Shown: piece by piece, positions 32,191-43,074 of the stretch
Layout: each line of letters starts with the position of its first letter
How positions within the stretch are numbered: the first letter of the stretch is position 1
NCBI GenBank assembly: GCA_016802295.1
Contig: JAESIW010000124.1
Coordinates: forward strand, 616,373-659,446
DNA: 43,074 nt
Direction: 5' to 3'
Source of the DNA: Brachionus rotundiformis
Taxonomy: Eukaryota; Rotifera; Eurotatoria; Ploima; Brachionidae
Notes under the pieces: model-generated
What the model was told of the DNA's origin: nothing
Databases searched by the model: none
Seen by the model: only the letters and a program-made list of their open reading frames with translations
Made by a program: the position numbers and the translations under genes

Positions 32191-33422
32191 TCAGTTATCA
32201 ATATTGATGTTGCTAAAGCTGCGCAGTTTTTTCATTCTTGATATATTAGACAAAATTCTTAGAGGAGTTAATGGCAATTTAAATTCACTCAAATCTCTGT
32301 CAAAGTCAGTCGCTGTAGACGAAAGAATAGGCTGTGGGTTGAAGCTTTCTCGAGTTTCGTCTAAGAATGGAGCTAAATTATTATCTGATTTGATTGTTTC
32401 GGTTTCAGAATTTAAATTTAAGTGCATTTCTTTAGTTAAGGATTTTAAATCATTAGCAGTGTTTCGATATAATTGGTTCGATTCATAATTAACCAAACAA
32501 TCATACAACTCTTGATTTTCTAGATCGCGTTTCAAATTTGAATCTGATTTGAAACTATCTAATCCGACTTGTGCTCCAGACTTAACTTTTTTGTCATAAA
32601 TTACAGATTTGTTTTTAAAAATTTTAAGATTTGGATTATTGCATTTACAGCCATCATTGTCAAAAACTTCATCTGTTTTGTTTGAATTAGATTTTGTCTT
32701 TATATTGTAAGCTTTCAATCCCATCAAAGGTTGATTTTTTCGAGCCTGATTTGCTCTTTCCTCGAAATTTTGAATCAATGAAGAAACCGACTTAAGAGCA
32801 ACTTCTTTATCGGGATTTTGAATTTCTACCGAACCACTAGGATATTCGGTTACTACGAGTTTAGCTATTTGGGTTAAAAAAAATATCTATGAAATTAATA
32901 CTTGGTTTTAATTAACTTACGTGAGTCATTTTTACAAGATTCAAAGCGAATAGGGACCGGGAAAAAAATTTTTTCATTATCTATTTTTATGTTTCCATTA
33001 ATTAAAATGCTATTTTGTTTCTTAAAAAAATATATAAACTTAAATAATTTTAATTTTCATAAAAATACATTTGATTTGAAGAGATTTGTAAATGTGGCTC
33101 CAATTTGTTTGAAATTACGCTTTTTTATTTTTTGTTCATTTTTCGAATTAATTTGGTAATTTTTATTACTGCTTAACTCCTTGTCAGTTTGGTTTTGGCA
33201 GGCAAAAACTGTGTTAAGGACATTGCCGTTCAATTTTTGATGCGATCTTTTCATTTTAGTTTTTGATTTAAGAGAGAAGAGCATGTTAACACTTTTGCTA
33301 TCTGTTTCGTCATTTTTGGCATCCTTATTTAAATTTAAGAAACGAGAAGTCTGATGTTTATCAGCAAAGTTTGTTGCTTTATTTGGTGCAGATACTTTTG
33401 ACTTGGTAATTTTGAATTTCAT
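32191..33422 (-). CDS. Uncharacterised basic, Ser/Asn/Lys-rich protein
   Basis: Three exons, 33422-33069, 33020-32921 and 32864-32191 (introns 48 and 56 nt), encode 375 residues. The N-terminal third is lysine-rich and low-complexity (MKFKITKSKV start, SLKSKTKMKRSH), suggesting nuclear or nucleic-acid association. A more ordered-looking central stretch spans the junctions (KIFFPVPIRFESC, VVTEYPSGSVEI), and the C-terminus is acidic then basic (SEFKLPLTPLRILS, MKKLRSFS). No domain family was recognised. It is transcribed away from the long regulatory-looking desert at 33423-38139. Confidence 0.7.
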
Positions 33423-34132
33423 GTTTATGAACAGATTATACTTTATCTACTTTAAGCTAGTTAAATTTAATTTAAGCAAGTTAATCGTCAAGAAGCAACA
33501 AGATTGTTGTATGATCAAATTATTTTTTAAAAAATGCTTAACAAAAAAAACTATGTTAACGAATGCGTAGAAACTTTTTGGATTTTTTTAAAAAGTAAAT
33601 TAAAACTGGCTGCTCAGTTTTCTAAATTAAAAATCGAAATTTTTTTTCTCAATTCAAAAATTCAAAAATCTAATTGAATCTTATACTAATGATCATTGCT
33701 GAAATTTTTAATTTTTCTAAAATTGGCATTAAAAATTATTTATAAAAAGTTTGCCACTTTTCTAAATTAATAAGTGCCTTGAGACCATACTCAAGTGGAT
33801 AGCAATTAATCTTAAAATTTTAAATGTTAGATCAAGCTATTATTAGCTTTAATGAGAATGACCAAAATTTAATACTATTTATCGGTTAATAATTTTGACA
33901 AATATTAAATAAGTGTTTAGTTTATTGCATTATAAGATTTCTTAAAAATCTTTTTGTCAAACATCTTAATCTGTGTAAACTCAATTGTCACAGCAATTTG
34001 AATAAAAAACCTATTCGTTTATCTTTCTTTAAATAAATCACTTTACGTGATCTTTCAGCCTATTAGCAAACACGAAATCTGACCTAAACGGTTAGTTAGC
34101 CTCAATTAGTTCCAATTAAGAAATACTCAATC

Positions 34133-34145
34133 CGTCAGTCTGACG
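34133..34145. promoter_or_regulatory. 13-bp palindrome CGTCAG-T-CTGACG
   Basis: Perfect 6-bp arms around a single T, GC-rich relative to the surroundings, four bases before an ATCGAT at 34149. Looks like a dimeric transcription-factor site; the factor is unknown. Confidence 0.3.
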
Positions 34146-34356
34146 ACAATCGATTGACAAACATCTATTTTGGGTACACTTGAAATTAAATTCTATTAAA
34201 ATATCATCATTTCATTCTAATTGCTTTTTTTTAACTCATCTTTTCTCAAAATGAGTTAGCAAGCATCTAAAGCAACGAAATGCATTAAACTTATCAATGA
34301 TAAATTGATTTTTTATTTATGTTCCAGTTTTAGCCCAAAGGTACATCAACATTTTA

Positions 34357-34372
34357 TATCTATCTATCTATC
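34357..34372 (+). repeat. (TATC)4 microsatellite
   Basis: Four perfect TATC units, followed by a degenerate TATCCATG-like unit. A short simple repeat. Confidence 0.8.
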
Positions 34373-35498
34373 CATGTAACTTATCTATTTAGATTTTCTT
34401 TTTAGATTTTATTAAATTGTCGGTTGGCTTTAATATTTAGAGAATTTAATTAAAAAAAAAACGAATTTTTCTTCTCAAGACAAATAAACATTGTTTTAGA
34501 TTCTAAACAAGATATGAAGAAGCTTGCCAAATGAGCATATTTTATTTCTCTCTAATAAGTTTTGTTTTCATTTATTATACTGTTATTGAACATGTTTTTG
34601 ATAAGACTTTACTCTCCCAAATCGAAACAGTTGTCATACTTTCCAATATCTGGATGACTCAATGTGAAAGTTTCCTGCTGTTGTAAAAGATAATATTGGT
34701 TCTGGAAAAAAAAAACTTATTCTCTATGCGTACAATTTTCAATTATATAACTTTATTAAGCCAAGATCAAGTTTTATGAGTAGTTGAGATTATAAAAATA
34801 ATTCTATTATCCAAATACTGTACTGTTAAATTTTTTTAACATAAAATTAAGATGACCATAAAAATACATATAAAGTTATAAAGTTGAAAAATTCTTAGTT
34901 TTTAAGGAAAATTTATAAAAATTTAAACATTAAAAAAATAAACAGTTTAAATATATTTAAATCGTTTTTTTTTCAAGATAGACGCTAGTATGGCACTTTT
35001 AAATGTTTCGTTAAATCCCAGAATGGTTTGGTTAATGACACGAGTATTCATTTTATCTTGCGAAATTGTTAATGAGCCATTCTATTGATCAAAATATGTT
35101 GTTCTGAATATTTCTTGTATTGATAACATTTTTATCACAAAACCCGTGGGTAGGAAAAAATTTCAACAAGGCCTTTAGGATATTTAGACTTAACATGTAC
35201 TGAGAAGTCAATTGAAAATCAAGTATGGATTAATCATTTTCGGTTTTTTTAAACTCAATATCCTATAATAAAATACGACACTAGGTAAACATGCTCGATT
35301 ATTCATTGTCATTGATTTTCATTTTAAAATATTTATTTTAATCAAAAATTTAAGATAAAAACTGTAACTGAAAATACCTCGGAATTAAATACTAAGATAA
35401 AGATAAAAGGTTTTGATTATGCGATTACATAAATCCGGTAAACGGTATAAATGCAGATGCTCATCATTTGAATCGGTTCACTCAAGCATTAAGGAGTC

Positions 35499-35506
35499 AT
35501 TTGCAT
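35499..35506 (+). promoter_or_regulatory. Octamer motif ATTTGCAT
   Basis: Exact match to the classic POU-factor octamer, in a stretch of mixed composition inside the ORF desert. One octamer in 43 kb can occur by chance; it is listed for its position among the ATCGAT motifs. Confidence 0.25.
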
Positions 35507-36946
35507 TTAGCAAACTTCATTAATATTTTAATTAACTTTTTTTAAATTAGTCATGCTTTTAATATTATTTTCCTTTGAAAAAGTAATGTTCAGAGACTTA
35601 ATTTCAAAAAAAATTATCCCAGTGTATGACAAGAATAAACTATCGATGTCTATAATTTCCGTAAATTAGGTGTTTCAGACATAAAGAGTAAAAAATAAAC
35701 TCAAATAATAAGACGTGAAAATTCTACATTCAACAACATTTTGTTTGAGATTAGGTGAATTCTGATTTTTCAAGTATGATTAAGAGATGAGTTTTTCTTG
35801 TCTTTAGTAATCAAGTCAAGTGAAAGAAGAGGGTGCTGATTTAAAGCTTTGATCGATTGATAATTTAATGCTTGATTTAGTAGTGAAGACTTCTCAATCT
35901 TGTTTATCGCTCTTTCGCACCTCAAACCTGCTTAACTCAGTTGACCGTTAAAGAAGATTGATTAAAAGATATTTAGGACAAAAGACAAGGAAAAATTAAT
36001 CAAATATTTCATTCAAATTTGTTATTCTAAGCGAGGTAAAAACATATGGATAAGCAAAAATTGTTTATTTGTACAATCTGATTCAGATTTGTCATTCGAA
36101 TATGAAATATGTTTATTTAATATTTCAATAAAAATGGAATAAAATTTTGAATATTTATTTATTTTGGTAGAATTTATTAAAAAATTAAATCAATCAAGCA
36201 TTGATGCTAAAGAATTGAATTTATGGTATTTAAAGAAACAGATTTTTTATTTTACTAGTATTTTTAGCTGGTAACTGTAATTAGTTATCGATTTATTTGC
36301 AAAAAATATTCCCCGCCTGAATTTCAGTTTTATCCGGAATCAACGATAAAACGGCTAGTCTAAACAGCCAAATTTAATGTTTCACATGACTATCGATTTT
36401 TCAAATTGATGTTCAATTTGGTTCAATTTAGTTTTAATTGATTAAATAAAGTTTTTAATCAATATCTTTATATTATTTAAAATGTGTTGCTGAATAAGAT
36501 TTTAAAGCTGGGAATTCATAATAACATTTTAAATGATGCAATCATCATTTATTTTATCATAGGATTTTCGGTACATTTAACCAAATCAGCTATCGATGAA
36601 TTGTTCTATCGATCTATCGAGTTTTAAGTATTTAAAATCAAATTAGGATTCATTTTGTCTTTTATAAAGGTTCGCTTCATTTAAGTCAAATCATATCGCA
36701 AGTTTTTTTCAGCTGAGATTTTCAACAAAGATATTCAAAATGTGTGAAAAGCATATTAAATATTTAGAGAAATTATTTTTTAATAACAGTAGATTTTGAA
36801 TGCTTGTAGTAATATGTGTTGTCAGCGTCTTCAAAGTTCCTATCCGATTTCTAAACATTTTCTTTAAACTTGTCAAATTTTATTCTCATTCCCTTTGTAA
36901 TTGGGACTAATTTAGTTTAGAAATGAATAAGTGCCGCTTGGATGGC

Positions 36947-36970
36947 AGCTCATAAATGGAGCTTTTTTTT
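36947..36970 (+). terminator. Stem-loop followed by T8
   Basis: AGCTC (36947-36951) and GAGCT (36959-36963) can form a 5-bp stem with a 7-nt loop, followed directly by a run of Ts to 36970. This resembles a small-RNA 3' end (RNA polymerase III stops at T runs). No recognisable box A/box B or snRNA sequence is seen upstream, so the assignment is tentative. Confidence 0.2.
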
Positions 36971-38139
36971 GTTTAAATAACTCTCAAATTTATGTTTTTA
37001 AATTTTGTCTATCTAAATTTTAATTTTTTTATTTTAAAAAATGTAAACTTGTTAACAAAAAAGAAAAGGTTTAATAATATCAAACCATTTGAGTTTCTTT
37101 ACAGCAAAATTAGTAGATAGAATTTCCATTTTTAAAATCAAAAATGTATAAATTTCTTTTTTTCTCGGCTTTATTTGCTGTTTTAACTTTTAAGTAAAAT
37201 CAATCATCTTAATAACCGTAATTGGATAATAAATATTTCAAGAGATTTTCAAGAGATAATCAAAGATATTTGCCCGCTTTTCAATCTTACTCAAACGAAA
37301 AGGTATTTTTGAACCAAAATTATACAATAAAAATGTTCCTATCCAAATAAATACAAGATCGAAATTTTAAAATGAATGTTTCGAAGCTGTACTCACTTTA
37401 TTTTTTAATTGGTCATTTCCAAAACTTTTGAGCTTAGGCGTAAATTTTTATATCAAAATGTAAATAAACTAATATTCAAGATAAGCTCATTTAAGATAAT
37501 TATCTTTTCATCCGTATCGGATTGCATAATATTCGTTCGTCTATTTAAAAACTAAGCTCACTATAAGAAAGAGAAAAAAGATAGCTTCTCACTGTTTTTC
37601 TTACCCACATACATAGCTAGCTAAATTCCTTTTTCAAAATGTTCTTTCTTAACATTATATAATATTTACCTCTGGCCATAAAATCCAGTTAACTATTTTA
37701 ATTATTCTTTAATAAGCTTTGTGGATATCTGATATGCTTCGAGCAATAATTAGTGCCATTTTTAAAGAAAATATTCACACTAAATATCATAAACTTTTTG
37801 TCTTAATCTTTTCTATAAGAAGCTTATTAGTTCATGACCAGATCGAATCGATCACCAACTTTTAATCAATGGTAAAAACCTGTAATTAATCTATATTTTT
37901 GTTTGTTTATTTATTTATCAAGATATTGGCATTAAAAAGTGTAATTCATTCAATGTCTCTTTATTAAGGCACTTTATGTTGACTAACTAATGAATGGGTG
38001 TCAAAAATGACATGTTCTGTTTTGAATAAATTTCATGTAATCTAATCGATTTATAATATCATATTTCATTAACCGTTTTCTAGATTTAAATATTAGCAAA
38101 TTAATTTTCATTTCAATCGAATCAATTTCCTAAAAAAAA

Positions 38140-39430
38140 ATGAAACTACCAAAATTTATCAAGGCTTCAACTCACCAAGAGCGTCAACAAAAGCTAATGA
38201 CAAGCAATCGACAATTGATGTTGACCGATAGCATTTTCAAAATACAGCCCACCAAGCAGTCCTCTCTATTTCGGGACATTTTGAACGAAAGCAAAATCAA
38301 AGATAATGAAGATTTTTCAAAGAATAACTGTACTCCTTTGTATCAGTTCAAAACAAACAAGTTAAATGATTCCATGGCCAAGAGTAAAAACTTTTCAACG
38401 CAAGCTTCTGGAAGATATGTCAAATCAGCTCAACCAAAACGATTACAAAGAAATCGTCCACATCTAGTCAAAAAACCAGAAAATTATGAACAAAGATCCT
38501 TAATAATGACACATTTCAACACTCCAATTAAGCCTTTTGATTCATCAATGGTAAGTTTTATATTTGATTTTCATATTGTTTTTCATTTCTCATTTTTGAG
38601 ATTTTGAATGTCATTTTGATTTTATCTTAAATCTAAATCTTTTTTATAAGAACATAAACGGTCGAAAATTAAATACGGATGAGATGGACAATGAAAATTG
38701 CCCTAGTCCAATATGTCAAAACAAATTAGAAACGCCAAATAAACAAGAAACGCCACTGACAAACCGATTCTCATTTTCAAAATTAACAAAATTTGTTTCC
38801 AAATCTGCTCTGAAGGTTATAAACAGAAAATCAATAGGATCAAGTTCATCATCTCCTGATACTAGTTCTAACTATATGCAAACTGATGATGAAGATGAAA
38901 GACCGAAGCAACAAAATTTCAATAGCAAAATTTACATTTCTATGGAGCAGCAAAAAGAAATTGAGAATAAAATAAATTCTATTCAAAAATCGTCGAATGT
39001 TGCAAAAACATCTCAGCCTTGTATGGGAATAACCTCATTTATGATTAAAAAAATGAAATCAAAATCACAAGGTTTAACTGCTGGAATAGCATCTTATCCC
39101 AATACATATTTAGTAGCTATGCCGATTGTTTTCAAAAATGATGATAAGAAAAATGAAAATTATGACAAGCTTACAAGGGAACCAGTTCCGTTCATATCAG
39201 AAGAAAGATTGAATAAAAAGATGTCAAAGCCAATTGTAAAATCACTATCAAGTATCCAAGCTGCATTTCAAAGTCAGAAAAATACATCAAGTCCGATTTC
39301 GCAAGGACAAATAAAAAGTCCGATACTTCCATCAGTTAAATCATGTCGGATATCAATTTACAGCTCAAAATCTGATATGAAAATTGAAAAACAATTACAA
39401 TTTGAATCATTTAGTGAATCTGTATTTTAA
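38140..39430 (+). CDS. Uncharacterised basic, Ser/Lys-rich protein
   Basis: Two exons, 38140-38550 and 38651-39430, joined in phase 0 by a 100-nt intron with a strong GTAAGT donor and TTTTTTATAAG acceptor; 396 residues. The start ATG at 38140 follows an AAAAAAA context. The protein is mostly polar and basic, with serine-rich runs (SIGSSSSSPDTSSN) and an acidic patch (TDDEDERPK). A few short hydrophobic islands (TYLVAMPIVF) occur, and there is no membrane helix. It looks intrinsically disordered, possibly nuclear or cytoskeletal. No family recognised. It is divergent from the other unrecognised gene across the ORF desert. Confidence 0.7.
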
Positions 39431-41634
39431 TTTTCTGTTTTTTAAGTGATAAATTTAATGTAAAGAAAATGTAGAGATAAAATGTAAAGATTTTTAAAAA
39501 ATTTATTTATAAATAAATTGTTGAACTAAATTGTGTTGCTTACTTTTATAATTAAAAAGTGAACTGTCTTGAAGAGACAATCAAAGATTTTTAATCATCT
39601 ACGGTGAGCATAAGTTATATTTTGTTTTATTCTTTATTTTAGATCAAAGTATTGGGATTTAAAGTAAAACCATAAAAAATTTTATTTTAAAAAGCAAAAA
39701 ATTGACTAAGAGATTAACTAAGAGTAGTCGGCAAAATATATTTTTAAGTAGGCATTTATCGTTTTAGAGTAGTAAATAATATTTATTTTGCGAATTAAAA
39801 GCTAAAATCTTGATCAAACGGTAAATAATTTAATTAATAAAAAATAATAGCAATTTCAAATGAAAAAGAAAACGAAAGTCAAGCATTTCGAAATTAGATT
39901 AATTTGTTTATTTAAGAGAATATTTCCTGCCTAGTATAAACAAAAACCAACCGATAGGACTACTTGTGCGCTTGTTTGAGCGTGTGAATAAGAGCTTAGT
40001 TCTGCCGCTTCTCAACATGATATTTCGATTGATTTTTAGGAAGTAATTGTTTCAATTCAAGTCATTTTTACTCAAGTTGACTCAAACAGATAAATTAATT
40101 GATTCAAGCGTAAACAGATCGGCTTATGTGCGTGCTCAAAAATATACAAAGACATTATCACATGATTAAAATCTAATTTTCTAATAAAAGATAAGAAAAG
40201 TTTACATTTAATGCTTGTTTGTTTATGCTTTTGGGATGTGATACCAAATATATCATGCGATTTAATAATTTGTTCACAAACATCATGGGACTTTGAGTTA
40301 GACATGGTAAATGAAATCTATCATATCAGTTTCCAAGTCTAAATTTCAGCATTTTTATGGTCGATTTTGCTTATTTTTTCTTCAGACTTATTTATGGCAC
40401 GATGATGATTATCTAAATTAAAATGATACTGCATGGGTATGACTTTTACTATATTTTGACTAAAAAAATATCAATGGGCATCTAAACTCTTTAAATTAAA
40501 ATATTGTATTTCCTCCTTTAACTATTACTTTTCTTATTGCTCATTTAAAACTAACAATTTGATTCTCAATTTTCAAATCATTATATGATATATGAGCATT
40601 TATGGAAATTATATGTTTGGTAAAATACCTACAAAATGTTTGATTATCTTATTAAAAGAGCATAACAGTTAAATGGTTTAATAGAATTGATTTTTAGAAT
40701 TTTTAAACTTGGAATGTATTTTTCAAAAAATTTAATCATCATTAAAATTGGCAAAGCCTATATCCAGACTACTTTTTAATTAAAAAAAGCGTGTTTTTAA
40801 TTTCAAAATTAAAATGTCGTTATTGAGAAAATATTATAACCTTTTTAAAAATAAATTGATAAATCCTAAATGAAAACTATTTTGACTCTGCTAACGCTAT
40901 GTGATCGGTTAAACCCCACGAATTTTAAATAGTGCATATGGTCATATATAGTCTTATTGTTTCACATGTTTCCAGCAGTTTTTACCAACTAGCAAATCAT
41001 CGAATATAATTAGGAGTATAATAAACGGAAAATTTTATTTATCTAGAATAATATAATATAATAAATAATTCAGAATTATTTATTTCATGATTTGATTTTT
41101 ATATTATTTAATGAGTTTTAATAATTTAGTAAAGATATTTGTAATTATTTAATAAATTATCAGCTTTATCTAATTTAAAAAATTTATAAATCAGCTACAA
41201 TAAGGAATAATTAAAATTTTATAAACATTTTATTTGTTTTGAATAAATTAATCAAACTTTTCAAGTATATACTCATATTTTCATATATTCGAGTAATTTC
41301 ATTTGAACAATTCCGGCTTTCAATTGTGCTAAATTTTTTTTAAATAATTAGGTGTTTAAACAAACATTGAAATAAATCTGTTACTTTTAATTGAAATAAT
41401 CTCTTTTTAATTAAATATTTTATTATTAACATATGCAAAAATTTAAATGTTAATCACCTATATACCTATCCATTGATTATTTATATTTTCGGCTAAAAGT
41501 ACATCATCTGCCTACTCGTTTGTTTTGTACTTTACCGATTAATTCGAATATAAATATTTTGTATTGATTTAAATAGTTAACTCAATGACAAAATAAAATT
41601 AAAAATTTATTATTTACAGTATACTTGAAACAAA
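39431..41634. other. Intergenic region between the basic protein gene and the LRR gene
   Basis: About 2.2 kb, AT-rich towards the right. One - strand frame of about 77 codons starts with an ATG at 40305, but its product shows no motif and no splice context; it is treated as chance. The region holds the 3' ends of both convergent genes. No RNA gene or repeat was recognised. Confidence 0.45.
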
Positions 41635-42893
41635 TTAACAACCCCAAATTAATGAACCGTCTGATTGGGAATAGAAAAGATTATTTGCTTTTAAAATCAA
41701 ACCATAAAAAGAATAATACCTTATGAAATAAAATTCTGCTTGGTTCAATTTTTTAAAAGTTAAAAAATTATCCTCCACCTCTACACTAATTTGTAGCTGA
41801 TTAAATATTTTATTAAATTTCAAATAATTATTTTGAAAATAGTCCTCAACTGTTAACTCTATTTTAAATAAATAAAAATAAAAAATTATCCTAATTTTCT
41901 TTAAAACAGAAATCGTATTATTTTTATACTCTAAATTCTCAAATTCACAGTAAATAGTCATATCATTATTTTCAATGCAAACAAATTCTTTTTTAAATTT
42001 ACAAAATTGTAATTTTCTATTATAAGAATAAATCTCACTATTTAAACCAATCCATGTAGAATACTCCAATTCTGTTTCACAGAGGAAGTTTTTATTTTTA
42101 CATTTATAATTAAAATTCATTGAATCACATGAATCTATGTTATACGAATTTAATTCTATCCCTATTAGTTTAGAGATAGCTATAAAATCACAATGGATTT
42201 CATTTAAAATGCTAATTCTTACATTTTTTAATTGATTTAAATGACAACCATTTAAATTATATAAACTATCAAAATAGAAGTGTATTCTTTTTAAATGTCT
42301 ATCTGATGAGTATCCTGAACAAAATGATCTTTCACCAAAAAAAATATTTGAATTCCTTTCTAAGTACACATTTAATTCCTGATTTAAAAATAAACTTTCA
42401 AATGCATAATTTTGAACCATAAAATATTTTACTTTTTGAGATCTTAAATTTAAAAAATTTAAATTGCTAAGGGAACTTATACCAGGAATCAAAGAAATAT
42501 TATTATTGTTCAAAAAGAGTAATTTTAAATATAAATTCTGTCTAAAACTTTTTGGTTCTATAATGTAAATCAAATTATTAGACAGATATAAATTGCGTAG
42601 TTGATGAAGGCGACATATACTTGTTCTATTTAATATTTGAATGCGATTATTACTTAAGTCCAAATCAAGTAAATTGTTTAATTCTGAAAATTCGACAAAA
42701 TCGATTAAATTATAGGATATGTCTAGTGAAACCAAATTGGCTAAAAATTTTGTATCGTCCATTGTAAGTTTTTCAATTCTATTATAAAACAATTTTAGGT
42801 TGACCACACTGCTAGGAGTTTTGAAATTAATTTTCTGTATACAATTAAATGATAAATCCAATTCGTATAAATTACTTAATGGAACAAATACAT
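41635..42893 (-). CDS. Leucine-rich-repeat protein, 5' end interrupted by an LTR element
   Basis: The frame is read from 42893 down to TAA at 41635 and has no credible start codon. It begins inside a leucine-rich repeat (LSNLYELDLSFNCIQKI). At least five repeats follow with the LxxLxLxxNxI pattern: LVSLDISYNLIDF, LLDLDLSNNRIQIL, LRNLYLSNNLIYII and LKLLFLNNNNIS. A cysteine-containing C-terminal half follows, with no repeats I can recognise and no clear membrane helix. Extracellular or cell-surface LRR function is likely but not demonstrated. Gene-like sequence ends exactly at 42893/42894, where the LTR-like element starts. In the gene's frame the element runs into a TGA, so this copy is broken, unless the element is intronic or the remaining 5' part lies beyond the window. 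Confidence 0.75.
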
Positions 42894-43026
42894 TGTAAGA
42901 CCCGGTCCTCCCTTCTAATATAAATAGAAGCGAAGTTTTAAGACTTCACTTCGTCTTAACTTTAAATAATAAAGAAATATATTAAAGTTAACTATTAGTT
43001 AATCTTTTAATTAAGTCCCCGTCACA
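42894..43026 (+). mobile_element. 133-bp LTR of a retrotransposon (5' LTR or solo LTR)
   Basis: The segment starts TGTAAGACCCGG and ends CCCCGTCACA, i.e. TG..CA termini with TGT/ACA inversion. In + orientation it contains a TATA box (TATAAATAG, 42919-42927) and then AATAAA (42968-42973), the order expected for U3-R-U5. Right after the CA end comes T and then TGGTGATAGCGG, a plausible tRNA primer-binding site beginning TGG, which suggests the internal part of an element runs off the right edge. A hairpin TTAAGAC/GTCTTAA lies in the middle. The short length resembles small Ty3/Gypsy-type or TRIM LTRs. No target-site duplication can be verified because the other end is outside. Confidence 0.6.
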
Positions 43027-43074
43027 TTGGTGATAGCGGTTAAGCTTTAAATTGTGTAAGCTAGTCAAGAGTTA
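43027..43074 (+). mobile_element. Probable start of retrotransposon internal region with primer-binding site
   Basis: TGGTGATAGCGG from 43028 is the candidate primer-binding site adjoining the LTR. The remaining bases to the window end show no coding frame, as expected for the leader before gag. The identity depends on the LTR call. Confidence 0.4.

Larger units (their letters stand above)
33423..38139. promoter_or_regulatory. 4.7 kb open-reading-frame desert between divergent genes, motif-rich
   Basis: No substantial reading frame exists on either strand, although the DNA is less extremely AT-rich than other spacers. ATCGAT occurs at least nine times (from 34149, 35642, 35852, 36287, 36392, 36592, 36608, 37847 and 38045), often as CTATCGAT. 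By eye this is several-fold denser than in the rest of the window. It also holds an octamer ATTTGCAT, a CGTCAG/CTGACG palindrome and a (TATC)4 run. It fits a cis-regulatory block for the genes starting at 33422 (-) and 38140 (+), but could also hide a noncoding RNA. No tRNA was recognised. Confidence 0.45.

Noticed and set aside
40072..40305. - strand frame of about 77 codons with an ATG
   Set aside because: No motif, no splice context, unusual residue mix and location in an intergenic stretch; most likely chance.
1..43074. CRISPR arrays, bacterial operons, rRNA or tRNA genes
   Set aside because: No regularly spaced repeats, ribosome-binding sites or tRNA cloverleaf sequences were seen; the gene structure is eukaryotic throughout.

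Overview
This is nuclear DNA of a small-genome animal. The reading frames are those of a receptor tyrosine kinase, solute carriers, LIM, POU/homeodomain and Dbf4 proteins. Nearly every multi-exon gene is cut by very short GT..AG introns (mostly 44-62 nt) with donors such as GTAAAA/GTAAAT and acceptors ending TTTTAG or TTTAAG. The standard code is used, and intergenic DNA is strongly A+T-rich. A compact, AT-rich spiralian such as a monogonont rotifer fits best, but that is inference from style, not from a marker gene. Exon-intron models were built by hand; every multi-exon coding model below keeps frame to a stop codon.

Layout, left to right. (1) An EGFR/ErbB receptor tyrosine kinase on + (1718-7103), with a second candidate signal-peptide first exon at 1211. 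(2) A convergent SLC13 sodium/carboxylate symporter on - (7711-10100). (3) About 3 kb of AT-rich spacer with one orphan reading frame. (4) A - strand block: a Dbf4-like Cdc7 regulatory subunit whose last exon encodes a POU domain plus homeodomain (13080-15571), a GPI-anchored Ly6-type three-finger protein (15774-16358) and a DOMON-cytochrome b561 reductase (16925-18715). (5) A + strand block: a multi-LIM protein (19560-20870), two tandem SLC33 acetyl-CoA transporter paralogues (21472-23428 and 23835-25853) and a PLP-dependent cysteine-synthase-like enzyme (26495-27658). (6) A - strand U-box/VWA/Hint (Vint) protein (28341-30455). (7) A + strand trypsin-fold protein that has lost its catalytic residues (31079-32000). 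(8) Two unrecognised low-complexity proteins (32191-33422 on -, 38140-39430 on +) divergent from a 4.7 kb stretch without reading frames but with repeated ATCGAT motifs. (9) At the right edge, a leucine-rich-repeat reading frame on - that stops being gene exactly where a 133 bp LTR-like element begins (42894-43026).

The strongest candidate for something undescribed is the Dbf4-POU fusion. All three Dbf4 motifs (N, M, C) are followed, through one 46-nt intron of matching phase, by a POU-specific domain and a homeodomain, and both have lost the residues that normally read DNA bases. Retaining that intron would instead give an ordinary Dbf4 ending. Other points of interest are the U-box/VWA/Vint architecture, the bacterial/fungal-type cysteine synthase, the pseudoprotease, the two EGFR first exons and the LTR insertion in the LRR gene. 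The genes do not form one pathway; neighbours look functionally unrelated apart from the tandem SLC33 pair.
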